From JACRLI01 sp035542815 (GTDB lineage: Bacteria; Eisenbacteria; RBG-16-71-46; JACRLI01): DNA of 7,991 nucleotides. Made by a program: the position numbers and the translations under genes. Positions 5,451 through 7,991 of this stretch are shown in pieces (positions within the stretch are counted from its first letter, which is position 1; each line of letters begins with the position of its first letter). The DNA lies in contig DATKKS010000053.1 of the NCBI GenBank assembly GCA_035542815.1, forward strand, positions 1 through 7,991. Direction: 5' to 3'. The notes under the pieces are model-generated. The model saw only the letters and a list, made by a program, of their open reading frames with translations. It ran no database searches and had not been told where the DNA came from.

Positions 5451-7679
5451 ATGAGACACCACGCCTTGGTCGCGCTGCTTTGTTCCGGCGCCCTGCTGGC
5501 CACCGTAGCCTGGGGCCAGGCCGCACCCACCCCCGCCGGGGACACCTTCTGGACCCGTTCACCCGCCCCCGTGCCCGGCTCGGCCGTGCCTGCCGGAGCG
5601 CCAGGGCTCCCCGCCCGCTTCCAGGTCTTCCACGTCCGCCTGGCGCCGCTGCTCCAGCGGCTGGGCCAGGCGCCCCCGGAGTCGCGGGACGCCCGCGCCG
5701 GGGTGGAAGTCACGCTGCCGCTGCCCGATGGCCGGATCGAGCGGTTCCGGGCGGTGGAGTCCCCCATCCTGAGCCCCGAGCTGCAGCGGGCGCACCCGGA
5801 GGTGCGCACCTACTCGGCGGCCGGGGCCGACCGGGCCGGGCTGGCCGCCAGGCTGGACGTCACCGCCCTCGGGGTGCGGGCCATCGTGCTGGCCCCGGAG
5901 GGGGTGGCCCTGGTGGACCCCGTCGAGCGCGGGCGCACCGACCAGGTGATGAGCCACTGGGCGGCTGACGAGGGAGAAGCGGGGACCGGCGAGAGCCTCG
6001 TCCGGGTGCGCCCGGGGCGGGGCGCCGCGCGCGCGGCCACCGCGGCCCAGGCGATCGGCGACCAGCTCCTCACGCTCCGGTTCATCTACATGGGGACCGG
6101 CGAGTACACCCAGGCGCTGGGGGGCGTGACCGCGGCCACCGCGGAGATGATCACCACGGTGAACCGCATCAACGCCATCTGGCAGAGAGAGCTGGCGGTG
6201 CAACTCGAGGTGGTGGGGCTGATGCCGTTCCCCGACCCGGCCACCGACCCGTACCCGGCCGTCTGCCTCGGCAACATGGACCGCAACCAGACCGTGGTGG
6301 ACTCGATCTTCGGCTCGAGCAGCTACGATCTCGCCCAGGTCCTCGAGCGCGAGCCGATGGTGGGCTACACCGGGGTGTCGTATGTCCCCGGGGTGTGCTA
6401 CAGCGACACCAAGGCCGGCAGCGAGGTCTGCGCGTACGACGTCACCGCCGCCAATTGGCGCTCCTTCATCAAGCCGATCTGCCACGAGCTGGGCCACATG
6501 CTGGGCGCGTTCCACACCCAGGACAACAGCTGCGGTCGCTGGGCCGACTCGGCGGTCGAGCCGGGCAGCGGATCCACCATCATGTCGTACGTCGGGAAGT
6601 GCCCCCCCAACGTCCAGGACGTGGCCGATCCGTACTACCACGCCCACAGCATCCAGGAGATGCAGGACAACCTGGCCACCGTCACCGACTGCGGGACGCT
6701 GACCGCGACCGGCAACACGCCCCCGACCGCGGACGCCGGCGCCGACTACACCATCCCGCGCGGCACGCCGTTCGTGCTGACCGGCGGCGGCTCGGATCCC
6801 GACCCCGGGGACACCCTGACCTTCCTCTGGGACGAGATGGACCACTCGCCCACCAGCGGCGACGCGGTGAACGGCCCGCTGTTCCGCTCGCGCCCCGCCA
6901 CCGCGGCGCCGTGGCGGTACATGCCGGCGCTGGCGACGGTGCTCTCGGGCACCTCGGACCCGTGGGAGAAGCTGCCCACCGTGAACCGCCTGCTGCACTT
7001 CCGGCTGGTGGTGCGCGACGGCCACCCCGGCACCGGCGGCCTGGCCTGGGACGACAAGCTCATCACCGTGAGCGGGACGCCCTTCGTGGTGACCTACCCC
7101 AACGGCGGGGAGGCCTTCCTGTCCGGGGACTCGTTCACCGTCACCTGGACCGTCGGCGGGGGCAGCGTCGCCCCGACCGTCAACATCCTGATCTCGGCCG
7201 ACGGCGGGACGAACTGGACCATGCTCCGGCCGAACACGCCGAACGACGGCTCGGAGACCGTGAAGTACTACACCGGCACCACCAGCACCACCTGCCGGAT
7301 CAAGGTCGAGGCGGTGGGGAACATCTTCTACGACGTGTCCAACGCGAACTTCACGATGTACGGCGGGCCGGTGGGCGCCCCCGCCGGGCCGGCGGGGCCG
7401 GACCGGCTGGCGCTGCGCCTGGGCGGGCCGAACCCGTGGTCCGCCCGGGCGGCGCTGGTGATGGACCTGCCGCGGGAGACGCGGGTGGATCTGGGCGTCT
7501 ACACCGTGCAGGGGCGGCGCATCCGCACCCTGGGCGCGGGCCGCTGGGTGGCCGGCAGCTATCCGATCTCGTGGGCCGGCGAGGACGACCTGGGCCGGCG
7601 CGTGGGCTCGGGCGTGTACCTGGTCCGGCTCACGACCGCCGAGGGGTCGCGCACCGTGCGCCTGGTGCACCTGCGGTAG
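5451..7679 (+). CDS. Secreted metzincin zinc protease (M12B/reprolysin-like) with propeptide, PKD-like module and FlgD-like C-terminal domain
   Basis: The product is 742 aa. A signal peptide covers about residues 1-24 (hydrophobic core 6-20, cleavage near WGQA/AP). Residues of about 30-200 look like a propeptide, with a SPILSPELQRAHPEVRTYS segment (104-122) and a VALVDP strand (152-157) as in bacterial reprolysin-like precursors. The catalytic domain (about 205-415) carries HELGHMLGAFHTQD (345-358), the full HExxHxxGxxH zinc site of metzincins with Asp358 after it as in M12B. His345, His349 and His355 bind zinc and Glu346 is the general base. The Met-turn STIMSY has Met378. A PKD/cadherin-like module follows (about 422-541, with SDPDPGDTLTFLW). 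Next comes an Ig/Kre9-like module (about 546-637, opening YPNGGEAFLSGDSFTVTW), then the FlgD-like sorting domain (about 655-742, GGPNPWSARAAL to the end). The protein should be an exported zymogen cleaved to an active surface or extracellular protease. It is divergent from the clan CD peptidase gene and ends 19 bases from the convergent gene at 7699. Confidence 0.88.
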   Translation: MRHHALVALLCSGALLATVAWGQAAPTPAGDTFWTRSPAPVPGSAVPAGAPGLPARFQVFHVRLAPLLQRLGQAPPESRDARAGVEVTLPLPDGRIERFRAVESPILSPELQRAHPEVRTYSAAGADRAGLAARLDVTALGVRAIVLAPEGVALVDPVERGRTDQVMSHWAADEGEAGTGESLVRVRPGRGAARAATAAQAIGDQLLTLRFIYMGTGEYTQALGGVTAATAEMITTVNRINAIWQRELAVQLEVVGLMPFPDPATDPYPAVCLGNMDRNQTVVDSIFGSSSYDLAQVLEREPMVGYTGVSYVPGVCYSDTKAGSEVCAYDVTAANWRSFIKPICHELGHMLGAFHTQDNSCGRWADSAVEPGSGSTIMSYVGKCPPNVQDVADPYYHAHSIQEMQDNLATVTDCGTLTATGNTPPTADAGADYTIPRGTPFVLTGGGSDPDPGDTLTFLWDEMDHSPTSGDAVNGPLFRSRPATAAPWRYMPALATVLSGTSDPWEKLPTVNRLLHFRLVVRDGHPGTGGLAWDDKLITVSGTPFVVTYPNGGEAFLSGDSFTVTWTVGGGSVAPTVNILISADGGTNWTMLRPNTPNDGSETVKYYTGTTSTTCRIKVEAVGNIFYDVSNANFTMYGGPVGAPAGPAGPDRLALRLGGPNPWSARAALVMDLPRETRVDLGVYTVQGRRIRTLGAGRWVAGSYPISWAGEDDLGRRVGSGVYLVRLTTAEGSRTVRLVHLR

Positions 7680-7698
7680 AACCCGATCGCGGGCGGCC

Positions 7699-7991
7699 CT
7701 ACAGGTCCTTCTTCACGATCACCGCAAACCGGTGGGCGTGGAAGTACCCGAACAGGTTGTCTCCCAGCAGGACCGCCGAGAGCGTGCCGCTCGCCGGGCT
7801 GAGGTTCGGGTTGTCCTGCAGCTGCCAGTCCTTCACCAGGTACTCGTCGAAGGCGTAGTGCGCGCCCAGGTGCAGGCCCGGGGCGAGCAGGTAGTTCACC
7901 TCCAGCTCCAGCGTCTGCCGCCGGGTCAGGAGATCGGGCATGGACATCACGACGCTGGACGTGTCCCCGAACCCGATGGGCTGCTGGTCGC
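7699..7991 (-). CDS. C-terminal part of a probable outer-membrane beta-barrel, possibly MtrB/PioB-like (partial)
   Basis: The minus-strand frame is open from the right window edge to a TAG at 7701-7699, so about the last 97 residues are visible and the start lies outside. The sequence alternates polar and hydrophobic residues in strand-like runs (TLELEVNYLLA, LHLGAHYAF, RFAVIVKK), as in transmembrane beta-hairpins. The order MPDLLTRRQTLELEVNY, then YAFDEYLVKDWQ, then a GDNLFGYFHAHRF end resembles the last hairpins of the MtrB/PioB family. These barrels house decaheme or multiheme cytochromes for electron transfer across the outer membrane. The final residue is Leu rather than the usual aromatic. 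The family call is from memory of the pattern and is tentative; a barrel of some kind is more secure. Internal GTG/ATG codons near 7939-7950 are not starts, because the frame continues upstream without a stop. It converges on the metzincin gene across a 19-base gap that holds only a weak 4-bp hairpin (7682-7693). Confidence 0.6.
   Translation of the reverse strand, partial: DQQPIGFGDTSSVVMSMPDLLTRRQTLELEVNYLLAPGLHLGAHYAFDEYLVKDWQLQDNPNLSPASGTLSAVLLGDNLFGYFHAHRFAVIVKKDL

Noticed and set aside
5559..7670. 703-codon open frame on the minus strand
   Set aside because: It is antisense to the metzincin gene, with His/Arg/Gly/Pro-rich composition and no ribosome binding site or domain.
1..7991. Search for CRISPR arrays, insertion sequences, tRNA/rRNA genes, phage genes or a defence system
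   Set aside because: I found no regularly spaced repeats, transposase motifs, long terminal inverted repeats or RNA-gene signatures. The caspase-like protein carries a signal peptide and surface modules, so it is not a cytoplasmic defence effector.

Overview
The window looks like bacterial chromosome from a high-GC, diderm (outer-membrane) lineage. Two large secreted proteins end in FlgD-like / type IX-like C-terminal Ig domains. A fragment at the right edge resembles the end of an outer-membrane beta-barrel. All genes carry clear Shine-Dalgarno sequences and sigma70-like promoters. High GC together with FlgD-tailed secreted proteases suggests a member of the FCB-group candidate phyla, with Candidatus Eisenbacteria as my best guess. 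This is inference from protein style; the window holds no rRNA or other phylogenetic marker.

Layout from left to right. (1) Bases 1-272 hold no convincing gene, only a short inverted repeat. (2) Bases 273-869 on the minus strand encode a 198-aa exported, cysteine-rich protein that resembles a galactose-binding-like jelly roll. Its DNA is visibly less GC-rich than the rest. (3) Bases 870-1120 form a divergent regulatory region with a candidate promoter on each strand. (4) Bases 1121-2749 on the plus strand encode a polytopic GT-C-fold glycosyltransferase-like protein (AftB/family-39 style), most likely starting at TTG. (5) Bases 2751-2779 form a perfect 12-bp hairpin between two convergent genes. 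(6) Bases 2828-5134 on the minus strand encode a 768-aa secreted caspase/legumain-like (clan CD) cysteine peptidase with an EF-hand loop and an FlgD-like tail. (7) Bases 5135-5450 are a 316-bp divergent intergenic region with good promoters, a 16-bp palindrome and a structured leader. (8) Bases 5451-7679 on the plus strand encode a 742-aa secreted metzincin (M12B/reprolysin-like) protease with a propeptide, a PKD-like module and an FlgD-like tail. (9) Bases 7699-7991 on the minus strand are the C-terminal end of a probable outer-membrane beta-barrel, possibly MtrB/PioB-like, cut by the window edge.

The theme is the cell surface: a lipid-linked-sugar glycosyltransferase, two divergently transcribed exported proteases of unrelated catalytic classes with the same kind of C-terminal domain, a small exported lectin-like protein and an outer-membrane barrel. 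No mobile element, CRISPR array, tRNA or rRNA is visible. The most interesting part is the divergent protease pair, where a palindrome lies exactly in the -35/-10 spacer of the cysteine-peptidase promoter.
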